Source of the DNA: Amycolatopsis cihanbeyliensis
Lineage (GTDB): Bacteria; Actinomycetota; Actinomycetes; Mycobacteriales; Pseudonocardiaceae
DNA: 64,000 nucleotides
Reading direction: 5' to 3'
Assembly: GCF_006715045.1 (NCBI RefSeq)
Contig: NZ_VFML01000001.1
Coordinates: 5,614,001 to 5,678,000, forward strand
Shown here: positions 16,154 to 24,016 of the stretch, piece by piece
Layout of the letters: the number at the start of each line of letters is the position of its first letter
Numbering within the stretch: position 1 is the first letter of the stretch
Program-made: the position numbers and the translations under genes
Notes under the pieces: model-generated
The model's database searches: none
What the model saw: the letters and a program-made list of their open reading frames with translations, nothing else
What the model was told of the DNA's origin: nothing

Positions 16154-16999
16154 ATGACCACCAGGAGTGATCCGTCGGCGATGCGCTGGCTGCTCGGCGT
16201 GGAGCTGGCACACGTCCGCAAGCACGCCAGGATGACCATCGCGCAGGCCGCCGAGGCGTCCGGGCTCACCCGCGCCAAGGTCAGCTACATGGAAACCGGC
16301 CGGTACCAGCAGTACCCGGACGACGTGGCACACGTGCTGAACACCTACGGCGCACCGCGGCAGGAGGTGGACCGGCTGGTCTCGCTGTGCGCGCAGACCG
16401 AGGGCAAGAGCTGGTGGGCGCCCTGGTCGCATGTGATGCCGGACTGGTTCAAGACCTTCGTCGGGCTGGAGGGGCTGGCCGCGGCCGAGTTCGTCTTCGA
16501 GCCGATGGTGCTGCCAGGGCTGCTGCAGACCGAGGAGTACGCGCAGGCGATCACCGAGGCCACCGGGTTCGTCCGGCGGGACCACGGCGAGCGGTTCGTC
16601 TCCTTCCGGCTGGCCAGGGCGAACCGGCTGACCGAGGAGGAGCCGCTGCAGCTGCACACGGTGATCGGCGAGGCGGCGCTGCGGTTGCAGGTCGGGACGC
16701 CGGAGGTACGCGAGGCGCAGTTCCGGCACCTGCTGAAGCTGGCCCGGCAGCCGAACGTCACCATCCAGGTGCTGCGGCCGGAGGACGGACCACACACGGC
16801 CACGATGGGCAAGTTCTCGGTGCTGGACTTCGAGCGGGCCCAGTCGATCGCCTATAACGAGCACCTGGACGGTGCGGTGTACGTGCAGGACCAGGACGCG
16901 GTACGGACCTATAAAATGGCGGTGGAGAACCTGCGGTCGGTGGCGTCCGCGCCGACCAGGTCGCTCACGTTGATCAGAGGGATGATCGACGGGACCTAG
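16154..16999 (+). CDS. XRE family regulator with DUF5753 domain
   Basis: A 281-residue protein with an N-terminal helix-turn-helix (LGVELAHVRKHARMTIAQAA, then TRAKVSYMETGRYQ, about residues 14-55). The DUF5753 domain covers about 95-275 and includes EPMVLPGLLQTEEYAQAI and VGTPEVREAQ. These proteins are very common in actinomycetes, usually next to a DUF397 gene, and several (WhiJ type) affect development. ATG 16154 is preferred because GAGG lies nine bases upstream. It probably binds the 16079-16094 palindrome. Confidence 0.88.
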   Translation: MTTRSDPSAMRWLLGVELAHVRKHARMTIAQAAEASGLTRAKVSYMETGRYQQYPDDVAHVLNTYGAPRQEVDRLVSLCAQTEGKSWWAPWSHVMPDWFKTFVGLEGLAAAEFVFEPMVLPGLLQTEEYAQAITEATGFVRRDHGERFVSFRLARANRLTEEEPLQLHTVIGEAALRLQVGTPEVREAQFRHLLKLARQPNVTIQVLRPEDGPHTATMGKFSVLDFERAQSIAYNEHLDGAVYVQDQDAVRTYKMAVENLRSVASAPTRSLTLIRGMIDGT

Positions 17000-17014
17000 C
17001 CTTGGAGGTCAGCC

Positions 17015-17203
17015 GTGCCAGCACAGGACCTGCGCGCAACCCAGTGGATCAAGAGCAGTCACAGCGCGAACAACGGCGATTGCGTCGAGGTGGCCTTCGG
17101 GACGGATCGGGTGGCCGCCAGGGACTCGAAGGACCCGGACGGCGGCGCGCTGCTGCTGTCCCCGGAAGCCTTCCGCGCCTTCCTGCACCGCGTACGCGGC
17201 TGA
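17015..17203 (+). CDS. DUF397 domain-containing protein
   Basis: A 62-residue protein with the complete DUF397 pattern: WIKSSHSANNGDCVEVAF, then VAARDSKDPDGGALLLSPEAF. It starts at a GTG 15 bp after the XRE stop with GGAGG upstream, so it is co-transcribed with the regulator. DUF397 proteins are thought to act with their XRE partners, possibly as an inhibitor or antitoxin-like unit; the biochemical role is not known. Confidence 0.9.
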   Translation: MPAQDLRATQWIKSSHSANNGDCVEVAFGTDRVAARDSKDPDGGALLLSPEAFRAFLHRVRG

Positions 17204-17246
17204 AATTCGATCGCGCGCCCGCCCGCCGCCCGGCTACACAGGCAGG

Positions 17247-18470
17247 GTGACCGATCCTTACCCGCTGCGTCCCATCACCGACGGCGAGTTCGCGGCCTGG
17301 GCGCGCATGATCGCCGACACCTACGGCATCGACCGGACCGAGGCGGAGATCGCCAACCAGCGCGCCGCCACCGAGCTGGAGCGGACCGTGGCCGCCTTCG
17401 ACGGGGACGCACCCGTCGGCGGTGCCTCGCTCTACCGCCGCCTGTTGACCGTGCCCGGCGCCGTCCTGCCGGTCGCGGGGGTGGCCACGGTCGGGGTGAC
17501 CCCGACACATCGGCGCCGCGGCATCCTCACCTCGATGATGCGCAGGCAGCTCACCGACCTGCACGAGCAGGGCGCCGAGCCGGTGGCCGCGCTGCGCCCC
17601 GCCGAGGCCCCGATCTACGGCCGCTACGGCTACGGCCCCGCCACCCGGGGCAACCAGTTCCGCTGCGACAAGTCGGCGATGAGCTTCCGCCCTGGCGTGG
17701 ACTTCGGGGAAGGGTCGATCCGGCTGCTGGACGCCGAACGGGCGCGGCCGGTGCTGGAGCGGGTCTACGACGAGGTCCGGACCCTCATGGTGGGCTGGCC
17801 CGATCGCCAGGACGCGCACTGGAACGTGCGGCTGTTCGACGAGCCGGAGGCGCGCGACGGCGCGAGCGGGTTCCGCTTCGCCGTGCACCGGGAACCGGAC
17901 GGCCGGGCCACCGGGTACGCCCTGTACCGGCACCACGAGGGCACGGTGCGAGTCGAGGAGCTGGCGGCGGTCTCCCGCACCGCGTACGCGGCGCTGTGGC
18001 GCTACCTCGCCGGGATCGACCTTGCGGGGTGGATCGAGTACGAGGGCGCGCCCGACGAGCCGCTGCCGCACCTGCTCACCGATCCGCGGGCGGCACGCTC
18101 CTGCCCGGTCGACCGGATCTGGGTGCGGCTGGTCGATGTCGAGCGGGCACTGGCCGGGCGCCGGTACTCGGTCCCGCTGGAGGTGGTGCTGGCCGTGCGA
18201 GACGCCTTCTGCCCGTGGAACACCGGCCGCTACCGGCTGCGGGCCGAGGGTGAGGAGGTCAGCTGCGAGCGAGCACAGGCCGCCGCCGACCTCGAACTGA
18301 CCTCCACCGAGCTGGGAGCCGCGTACCTCGGCGGGACATCCCTGGCCTCCCTCGGGGCCGCGGGTCTGGTACGGGAACGGCGGCCTGGAACGTTGGCCCG
18401 CGCCTCGATCGCGTTCCGGCACGACCGGGAACCGTTCTACCCGGGTGGCTGGGCCTTCCCGCTCTACTGA
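17247..18470 (+). CDS. GNAT N-acetyltransferase, Eis-like
   Basis: A 407-residue protein with the three-part Eis architecture: a GNAT domain (acetyl-CoA loop VGVTPTHRRRGILTSMMR near residue 85), a central second GNAT fold (about 155-290) and a C-terminal SCP2-like domain (about 295-407). It ends on a free carboxylate segment (GGWAFPLY) that acts as general base in this family. Relatives acetylate amines such as aminoglycosides or lysine side chains. A GTG start is used. It is a monocistronic gene just upstream of the lasso peptide cluster, with no evidence that it belongs to it. Confidence 0.88.
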   Translation: MTDPYPLRPITDGEFAAWARMIADTYGIDRTEAEIANQRAATELERTVAAFDGDAPVGGASLYRRLLTVPGAVLPVAGVATVGVTPTHRRRGILTSMMRRQLTDLHEQGAEPVAALRPAEAPIYGRYGYGPATRGNQFRCDKSAMSFRPGVDFGEGSIRLLDAERARPVLERVYDEVRTLMVGWPDRQDAHWNVRLFDEPEARDGASGFRFAVHREPDGRATGYALYRHHEGTVRVEELAAVSRTAYAALWRYLAGIDLAGWIEYEGAPDEPLPHLLTDPRAARSCPVDRIWVRLVDVERALAGRRYSVPLEVVLAVRDAFCPWNTGRYRLRAEGEEVSCERAQAAADLELTSTELGAAYLGGTSLASLGAAGLVRERRPGTLARASIAFRHDREPFYPGGWAFPLY

Positions 18471-18557
18471 CGGACTCCGCAAAGGACTGACGCGGGTTTT
18501 CCTGTTCCGGAAGCGCATTCGGCTATCGGCCATTCGCCGATCTTGTTATGTTCAATG

Positions 18558-18569
18558 GTGTGCGCACAC
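18558..18569. promoter_or_regulatory. Perfect palindrome upstream of the lasso precursor
   Basis: GTGTGCGCACAC is a perfect 12-bp palindrome ending 35 bp before the precursor ATG. A small hairpin (TCGGC at 18526-18530 with GCCGA at 18536-18540) lies just upstream and may end the Eis transcript. The palindrome is a plausible site for the LuxR-type protein at the end of the cluster, by position only. Confidence 0.45.
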
Positions 18570-18604
18570 GAATATGAGGATCGAATGCGCGAAAGGTGGA
18601 AATG

Positions 18605-18712
18605 ATGAAGTCTTACGAGGCCCCGATGCTGGTCGAGCTGGGCTCCTTCCAGGAGGCAACCGGACTGCTGCAGTTCTCCGGCAACGACCGGCTGATCCTC
18701 AGCAAGAACTGA
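18605..18712 (+). CDS. Lasso peptide precursor, citrulassin family
   Basis: A 35-residue precursor. The leader (residues 1-20) has the actinobacterial recognition pattern Tyr-x2-Pro-x-Leu-x3-Gly-x-Phe (YEAPMLVELGSF), which binds the RRE protein, and the conserved Thr at position -2 (EATG). The core, residues 21-35, is LLQFSGNDRLILSKN. Leu1 would be joined to the Asp8 side chain, giving an 8-residue ring and a 7-residue tail. It matches citrulassin A (LLGLAGNDRLVLSKN) at 11 of 15 positions, including GNDRL and SKN. Arg9 is the residue citrullinated in that family. AAAGGTGG lies five bases before the ATG at 18605; an overlapping ATG at 18602 adds one Met. Confidence 0.92.
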   Translation: MKSYEAPMLVELGSFQEATGLLQFSGNDRLILSKN

Positions 18713-18733
18713 TTTCGACGACCCACGTTGCCC

Positions 18734-20581
18734 ATGCCTGATTCAGGTGGCACCCCGAGTCACGGCGAAGCGTATTTCGCGGTTCTACCGGATCGCGATG
18801 CCGCTCTCGCCGTGGCTTCGCGGGTACGCGCGCACGGTGCCAGGACGCTGAACCACCCCTCGGGCCGCCCGTGGCTCGTCGGCCGGTGGCGGGACGACGA
18901 GATGACGGTTGCCGGGGCGGGCGAGGCGCGGATCGCGGTGATCGGCTGCTGCCCGGTCACTCCCGCCGAGTTGGCGCGCAGGGCGGAGCACCTCACCGAC
19001 CTGGCACGACTCGACGAGGTCGTTCGTGGACTGCCGGGGAGTTTCCACCTCGTGGCCACACTGCGCGGCGGATTCCGCGTCTACGGCACGGCCTCGGGGC
19101 TGCGGCTGGTGTTCCACGCCGAGGTGGGTGGAGTGACGGTCGCCGCCGACCGTGCCGACCTGCTGGCTGCGCTCGCGGGATCCGAAGTGGACGAGCGGCA
19201 ACTGGCCGCGCGGCTGCTCTTCCCGGTGCCGCATCCGGTACCGGAGACACCGATGTGGCGCGGGGTGCGGGCGGTTCCACCGGGAAGCGTCGTGACGGTG
19301 GCCCCGGACGGCAGGGCGAGCACGGTGACCCGGTGGTGGGAGCCGCCCCGGCCGGTGCGTGCACTCGCCGATGCGGCACCGTCCATCCGGGAGGCACTCG
19401 CGGCCGCGGTGGACGCGCGTACCCGCGCGGGCGGCGTCGTCGGCTGCGACCTTTCCGGCGGCCTCGACTCCACCTCGCTGTGCTTCCTCGCCGCCCGCGG
19501 CCCGGCCAGGGTGGTGGCGAGTACGTGGCCCGGCATCGACCCCGCGGACGACGACCGCGCCTGGGCCGAGCGGGCGGCCGGGCACCTGCCGGACGTCGAG
19601 CACGTCGTATGGCGGGCGGAGGCGTCCCCGCTGGTCTACGAGAAACTGCTGGAGATCGACGACCCCCTCGACGAGCCGACGATCGGAATGCTGGACAGGG
19701 CGCGCCTGCTCAGCGACCTCGAAGGACTCGCGGCCAGGGGCTGCCGTGTCCGCCTGACCGGGATCGGCGGCGATCACGTGGCGTGGTGCTCGGAGGCGCA
19801 TTACCACACGCTGCTGCGCAGGCGGCCGCTGCTCGCGATCAACAGGGCCCGCGGTTCCCGTGCCCTGTTCCACTGGTCGCTCGGTGGGATGGTCCGGGCG
19901 CTTGCCGACCGCCGTTCCTACCGCGGCTGGCTCGCCGAGGCGGCAGGCGATCTCGGCGGGCCGGCGGCGCCCCCGGTCGCCACCGCACTCGGGTGGAGCG
20001 CACCCCCTCGGTGCGCGGAGTGGGTGACCGGCCACGCGCGGAGCGCGGCGGCGGAGGTGGTCGCCGCGGCGGCCCGGGACGCCGAACCGCTGGGGCCCAC
20101 CAGGGGCGAGCACGCCGACCTCGAGCAGATCCGCTCCTGCACCCGCATCATTCGCCAGTGGGAGCAGATGAGCGCCCGCGCCGGCCTTCCCATCCAGTCG
20201 CCGTACTTCGACGACCGGGTGATCGAGGCATGCCTCTCGGTGCGCCCGGAGGACAGGGTGACGCCGTGGCGGTACAAGCCCGCGCTCGTCGCCGCCATGC
20301 GCGGCGTCGTGCCGGACGAGTGCCTCGCGCGGTCCAGCAAGGCGCAGGCCGCGCTGGACGCCGCGGCGGGCCTTCGGGAGAACCGCGGCGACCTGGCCGC
20401 GCTCTGGTCACAGTCGCGGCTGGCCGAGCTCGGGCTGGTCGACCGCGACCGGCTGCTCGACCTGGCCGCGCGACCGGCGACGCCCGAGTTGCGCACCGCC
20501 GTGCTGTACCCGGCCATCGGCTGCGAGATCTGGCTGCGGACGCTCGCGGCCCCGAAACCCCTCAATGCCAATGCCTCATGA
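18734..20581 (+). CDS. Lasso peptide macrolactam synthetase (asparagine synthase-like)
   Basis: A 615-residue asparagine-synthetase homologue that adenylates the Asp8 side chain and closes the lactam with the core N-terminus. The N-terminal half (about 1-210) is a glutamine-amidotransferase-like fold without the N-terminal catalytic Cys, as in all lasso cyclases. The ATP pyrophosphatase motif CDLSGGLDSTSL is near residue 240. A conserved C-terminal region (IQSPYFDDRVIEACLSV) is near 490. ATG 18734 is preferred; a TTG at 18728 is in frame and neither has a strong ribosome site. It lies 21 bp after the precursor stop. Confidence 0.92.
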   Translation: MPDSGGTPSHGEAYFAVLPDRDAALAVASRVRAHGARTLNHPSGRPWLVGRWRDDEMTVAGAGEARIAVIGCCPVTPAELARRAEHLTDLARLDEVVRGLPGSFHLVATLRGGFRVYGTASGLRLVFHAEVGGVTVAADRADLLAALAGSEVDERQLAARLLFPVPHPVPETPMWRGVRAVPPGSVVTVAPDGRASTVTRWWEPPRPVRALADAAPSIREALAAAVDARTRAGGVVGCDLSGGLDSTSLCFLAARGPARVVASTWPGIDPADDDRAWAERAAGHLPDVEHVVWRAEASPLVYEKLLEIDDPLDEPTIGMLDRARLLSDLEGLAARGCRVRLTGIGGDHVAWCSEAHYHTLLRRRPLLAINRARGSRALFHWSLGGMVRALADRRSYRGWLAEAAGDLGGPAAPPVATALGWSAPPRCAEWVTGHARSAAAEVVAAAARDAEPLGPTRGEHADLEQIRSCTRIIRQWEQMSARAGLPIQSPYFDDRVIEACLSVRPEDRVTPWRYKPALVAAMRGVVPDECLARSSKAQAALDAAAGLRENRGDLAALWSQSRLAELGLVDRDRLLDLAARPATPELRTAVLYPAIGCEIWLRTLAAPKPLNANAS

Positions 20582-20593
20582 CGGGAGCGGGAA

Positions 20594-20851
20594 ATGACCT
20601 TCCAGTTGCGCCAGGATGTGTCCCTCGCGGACACCGAGTACGGCACGGTGCTGCTCGACGAGCGCAGCGGCCGCTACTGGCAGCTCAATCCGAGCGGAGT
20701 GCTCGTGGTCAACACGTTGCTGGCCGGCGATGACACCGAGCAGGCCGTCACCGCGCTCACCGAGGAGTACCAGGTCGACGCGGCCAAGGCGCGCGCGGAC
20801 GTGCGCACCCTGGTGGACGGGCTCCGCTCGGCGGGCCTGGTGAGCTCATGA
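20594..20851 (+). CDS. Lasso peptide RRE protein (PqqD-like, B1)
   Basis: An 85-residue PqqD-family protein: YGTVLLDERSGRYWQLNPSG, then helices with DTEQAVTALTEEYQVD and VRTLVDGLRSAGLV. It is the RiPP recognition element that binds the leader peptide and presents it to the leader peptidase. The gene has GGGA before the ATG, is 12 bp after the cyclase, and overlaps the B2 gene by 4 bp, fitting the split B1/B2 protease of actinobacterial clusters. Confidence 0.92.
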   Translation: MTFQLRQDVSLADTEYGTVLLDERSGRYWQLNPSGVLVVNTLLAGDDTEQAVTALTEEYQVDAAKARADVRTLVDGLRSAGLVSS

Positions 20852-21282
20852 CCACGCCGAGCGCGCTCAGCAGGCCGTCCGAGGTTCCGTTCCGCCGCCG
20901 GGTCGCGGCCCGCGCCGCGGTGGCTGTCGCCAGGGCGCTCGCCACGCTGCCGCCGCAACGTGTCCGCCGGGTACTCGTGGTGCTGCGCCGGGGTGCCCGG
21001 CAGGCGACCCACCGGGAGGCCAGGTCCGCGCGGGACGCGGTGCTCGCGGTCAGCCTGACCTGCCTCGGCCCGCAGGGATGCCTGCCCCGCTCGCTCGCGG
21101 TCACCGTGCTGTGCCGGATGCGGGGGAGCTGGCCGACGTGGTGCGTCGGCGTCCGTGCCATGCCCCCGTTCGGTGCGCATGCCTGGGTGGAAGCCGGGGG
21201 CGAGCCGGTCGACGAGAACGTCCCCGCGGACTACTTCCGCAGGCTGATCGCCGTCGAGCCCGCCGGACCGGCGCGTTCATGA
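20848..21282 (+). CDS. Lasso peptide leader peptidase (transglutaminase-like, B2)
   Basis: A 144-residue cysteine peptidase of the lasso B2 family that removes the leader after the conserved Thr-Gly. The catalytic Cys is in GPQGCLPRSLA near residue 76, His in FGAHAWVE near 113 and Asp in EPVDENVP near 124. The N-terminal 50 residues form a helical arm. It is coupled to B1 and to the exporter by ATGA overlaps on both sides. Confidence 0.92.
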   Translation: MTTPSALSRPSEVPFRRRVAARAAVAVARALATLPPQRVRRVLVVLRRGARQATHREARSARDAVLAVSLTCLGPQGCLPRSLAVTVLCRMRGSWPTWCVGVRAMPPFGAHAWVEAGGEPVDENVPADYFRRLIAVEPAGPARS

Positions 21283-23072
21283 GTGAACCCGCGACCCGGC
21301 GCGACCGGGCGAGCGTGCCGGAACTGGTGCGACTGGCATCCGGCCACTCCCGGGTTCTCGCCGCCGCGATCGCACTGACGGTGCTGGCCTCCGGGCTCGG
21401 CCTGCTGCAGCCGCTGCTGGTGCGGCACGCCATCGACTCGGTGGGCCCGCAACCGCTGCACTGGACGATCCCCGCCGCGCTCGCGACGCTGTTCGCCGCG
21501 CAGGCCTGCGTGGACGCGTTCGGTCTCTTCCTGCTCGAACGCACCGGTGAGGCGGTGGTACTCGGCGTGCGGCGCGGGCTCATCGCCCGGCTGCTGCGGC
21601 TGCGGATGCGGGTGTACGACGAGCACCGACTCGGCGACCTGATGTCCAGGGTCAGCGTGGACACCACGGTGCTGCGCGAGGTGGTCACCACGGCGTCGGT
21701 GCAGCTCGTCACCGGAGCGCTGACCGGACTCGGCACGATTGCCCTGATGGTGTGGATAGACCCCATGCTGTTCCTCGTCGTCGCGGCCACCGTCGCGGCC
21801 GCGGCCGTGGTGGTGGCCGCGCTGCTCGGCAGGCTGCGGGCTGCGAGCGAGCGGGCCCAGCGCAGTGTCGGCGCGATGACCGCCGACCTGGAGCGGGCGC
21901 TCGGCGCGATCCGGACCGTGCGGGCCAGCGGGGCGGAGGAGAGGGAGGCCGAGCGGACCGGGCGCAGCGCCGAGTCGGCCTACGCCGCCGGGGTCCGTGC
22001 CGCGAAGCTCACCTCCGTGATGAGCCCCGCGGTGGAGCTGGCCCTGCGCGGCTCGCTCGTGCTCGTGCTGCTCATCGGTGGCACGATGGTCGCGCGGGAC
22101 GCCACCTCGCTCGGCAACCTGGTCGCCTTCATGCTGTACGCCACCTACCTCGTGATGCCGCTGGCTTCCGTGTTGCAGGGCGTCGGACTCGTCCAAAGAG
22201 GAATGGGCGCGTTGCAGCGCGTGCACGAGGTCACCGGGTTTCCGGTCGAGGACACCGGTGGCGGCGTGAGCGGCGGGGTTCACCGCAACGGGGCTCCGGT
22301 ATTGGAGTTCCGGGACGTCCGGTTCGCCTACCAGGACCGGCCGGTGCTGGAAGGCGTGTCGTTCGAGGTTCCGGCGCGCTCGCATGTCGCGCTGGTCGGC
22401 AGGTCCGGCGCAGGCAAGTCGACGATCTTCTCGCTGGCCGAACGTTTCTACGATCCGGCGGGAGGGTCGATCCTGCTGAACGGCAGCCGGGAAGGTGACC
22501 TGAGCCGCGCCGAATGGCGTTCCCGGATCGCGCTGGTCGACCAGAATTCCCCCGTCCTACACGGAACGCTCCGGGACAACCTGTGCTACGCCGCCCCTGA
22601 CGCCGGTCCCGATGAACTGCGCTGGGTGGTGGATCTGGTCAATTTGCGGGAACTGGTCGACCGGCTGCCGCTCGGGTTGGACACCCCGGTCGGTGAGCGC
22701 GGATGCCGCCTTTCCGGTGGCGAGAGCCAGCGGGTCGCGATCGCGCGCGCGTTGCTGAGCAAGCCCGACCTGCTGCTGCTCGATGAACCGACCGCACATC
22801 TCGACGCCATCAACGAGGCGGCGCTCGCCGCGGCCATCGACCAGGTCAGGACCGAGTGCGCGTTGCTGGTCATCGCGCACCGGTTGTCCACCGTGCGCAG
22901 GGCAGGGCATGTCGTGCTGCTGGACTCCGGAAGGGTGGTGGCAACCGGGGAACACGATAAACTGTTGGACAGAAATTCACAGTATCGCGATCTTGTCGCA
23001 GTGCGGTTTGACGGAGGTCGCCGTTATTCGAAAAACGCGAAGCACTTTCGTGCGACCGAGGTTACGGACTGA
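21279..23072 (+). CDS. Lasso peptide ABC exporter (fused membrane and ATPase domains)
   Basis: A 597-residue type IV ABC half-exporter. Six membrane helices lie in about residues 25-310. The nucleotide-binding domain follows from about 335, with Walker A GRSGAGKST, signature LSGGESQRVAIARALL, Walker B LLLLDEPTAHLD and switch His in VIAHRLSTV. It would export the mature lasso peptide and give self-protection. The start at the ATG overlapping the B2 stop is chosen over longer open sequence upstream, which is a shadow of B2. Confidence 0.92.
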   Translation: MSEPATRRDRASVPELVRLASGHSRVLAAAIALTVLASGLGLLQPLLVRHAIDSVGPQPLHWTIPAALATLFAAQACVDAFGLFLLERTGEAVVLGVRRGLIARLLRLRMRVYDEHRLGDLMSRVSVDTTVLREVVTTASVQLVTGALTGLGTIALMVWIDPMLFLVVAATVAAAAVVVAALLGRLRAASERAQRSVGAMTADLERALGAIRTVRASGAEEREAERTGRSAESAYAAGVRAAKLTSVMSPAVELALRGSLVLVLLIGGTMVARDATSLGNLVAFMLYATYLVMPLASVLQGVGLVQRGMGALQRVHEVTGFPVEDTGGGVSGGVHRNGAPVLEFRDVRFAYQDRPVLEGVSFEVPARSHVALVGRSGAGKSTIFSLAERFYDPAGGSILLNGSREGDLSRAEWRSRIALVDQNSPVLHGTLRDNLCYAAPDAGPDELRWVVDLVNLRELVDRLPLGLDTPVGERGCRLSGGESQRVAIARALLSKPDLLLLDEPTAHLDAINEAALAAAIDQVRTECALLVIAHRLSTVRRAGHVVLLDSGRVVATGEHDKLLDRNSQYRDLVAVRFDGGRRYSKNAKHFRATEVTD

Positions 23073-23170
23073 TATCCCCTGGATGGACCTTTGAGGACAT
23101 CGGTTGACCTGATACAAAATACGATGTGCGAAGCCGATGACCAGATGGATTCAAGGGAGCGAATTCGACC

Positions 23171-23851
23171 GTGCCTAGTATTCCATCGGAGTCCACCCGT
23201 TTTCGGGCTCACGGGGAATTCGTCGACATCCTGCGGGATCGTTCCGACGTGCTGCATCGGCTGCGGCGGCTCGCCTGCCGGGCGACCTCGGTGGACGCGG
23301 CGCTGTCCGGGCATGGGGTGCGGTTGCCGAGCCATGACTCCTCCCTGCTCGAGTTGCTGGCCGTCGCCGGAAGGCGGCGGCGCCTGCTCGTCGACACCCA
23401 GTTCGCGCGGAGCGAGCTGATGGCGGGCGATGCGGTAACGCGACCCCGCCGGGTCCGGGTGCACGAGCACTCGCTGCGACGCATGCTGATCTTCGACGAC
23501 CGCTGCGCGATCCTCCCGCTCGACCAGGCCGGCTGGGATGCGGGCGCGGTCCTGCTGCGCGCACCGCTCGCCGGACCCTGCGGGCAGCTCTTCGACTTCC
23601 TGTGGTCCGAGGCGCGTCCGCTCACCGATGACCTCCGGTGCGACGCCGGCCTTTCGGACCGCCAACTCGAGGTGGTGTACCTCCTGCTGCAGGGCGCGAC
23701 CGACCAGCAGGTCGCCGACCGGATCGGAGTGAGCAGCCGCACCGTACGCAGCATGGTGTCGACGTTGCAGCGGCGGTTCGGCACCAGCTCGCGGATGGCG
23801 CTCGGCTTCCGGCTCGCCCGTGCCGTCACCAGCGGATCGGAGCAGCACTAG
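23171..23851 (+). CDS. LuxR-type regulator of the lasso cluster
   Basis: A 226-residue protein with a C-terminal LuxR helix-turn-helix (GLSDRQLEVVYLLLQGATDQ, then GVSSRTVRSMVSTLQRRFG, about 160-215). The N-terminal 150 residues form a phospholipase-D-like/TrmB-type sensor fold seen in orphan LuxR proteins near RiPP clusters, without a receiver Asp. It starts at GTG 23171 with GGGAG about 11 bases before. It lies 98 bp after the exporter on the same strand, with a TTGACC promoter-like element at 23104, so it probably has its own promoter. Confidence 0.82.
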   Translation: MPSIPSESTRFRAHGEFVDILRDRSDVLHRLRRLACRATSVDAALSGHGVRLPSHDSSLLELLAVAGRRRRLLVDTQFARSELMAGDAVTRPRRVRVHEHSLRRMLIFDDRCAILPLDQAGWDAGAVLLRAPLAGPCGQLFDFLWSEARPLTDDLRCDAGLSDRQLEVVYLLLQGATDQQVADRIGVSSRTVRSMVSTLQRRFGTSSRMALGFRLARAVTSGSEQH

Positions 23852-23902
23852 CGGTTCCCGGCCGCACGGAAACCTTCCGAGCAGGCGAGGCCGATCGCCG
23901 AA

Positions 23903-23926
23903 TTGACCTCAAGTATGATTTAGGTC
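23903..23926. promoter_or_regulatory. Promoter with inverted repeat before the ABC transporter
   Basis: GACCTCAA (23905-23912) and TTTAGGTC (23919-23926) form an inverted repeat with 6-bp spacer and one mismatch per arm. A near-consensus -10 box TATGAT (23914-23919) sits inside it; no good -35 box is visible. The arrangement suggests a repressed or activator-dependent promoter for the downstream transporter. Confidence 0.5.
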
Positions 23927-24016
23927 TTACGGTTGCTGTCGGTGGCTCGTCGTAGAGTCATCGTCGCGCCGACAGCACGGCTCGCACACGCCCTACCGAG
24001 ACGGGGGAACCGCGCC

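Noticed and set aside
17247..18470. Eis-like acetyltransferase as a tailoring enzyme of the lasso peptide
   Set aside because: It precedes the cluster by 134 bp with a small hairpin in between, is common in actinomycetes, and citrulassins are not known to be acetylated.
18445..18741. 98-codon open frame overlapping the lasso precursor in another frame
   Set aside because: It begins inside the acetyltransferase gene and has no family features; the real gene is the 35-codon precursor in a different frame.
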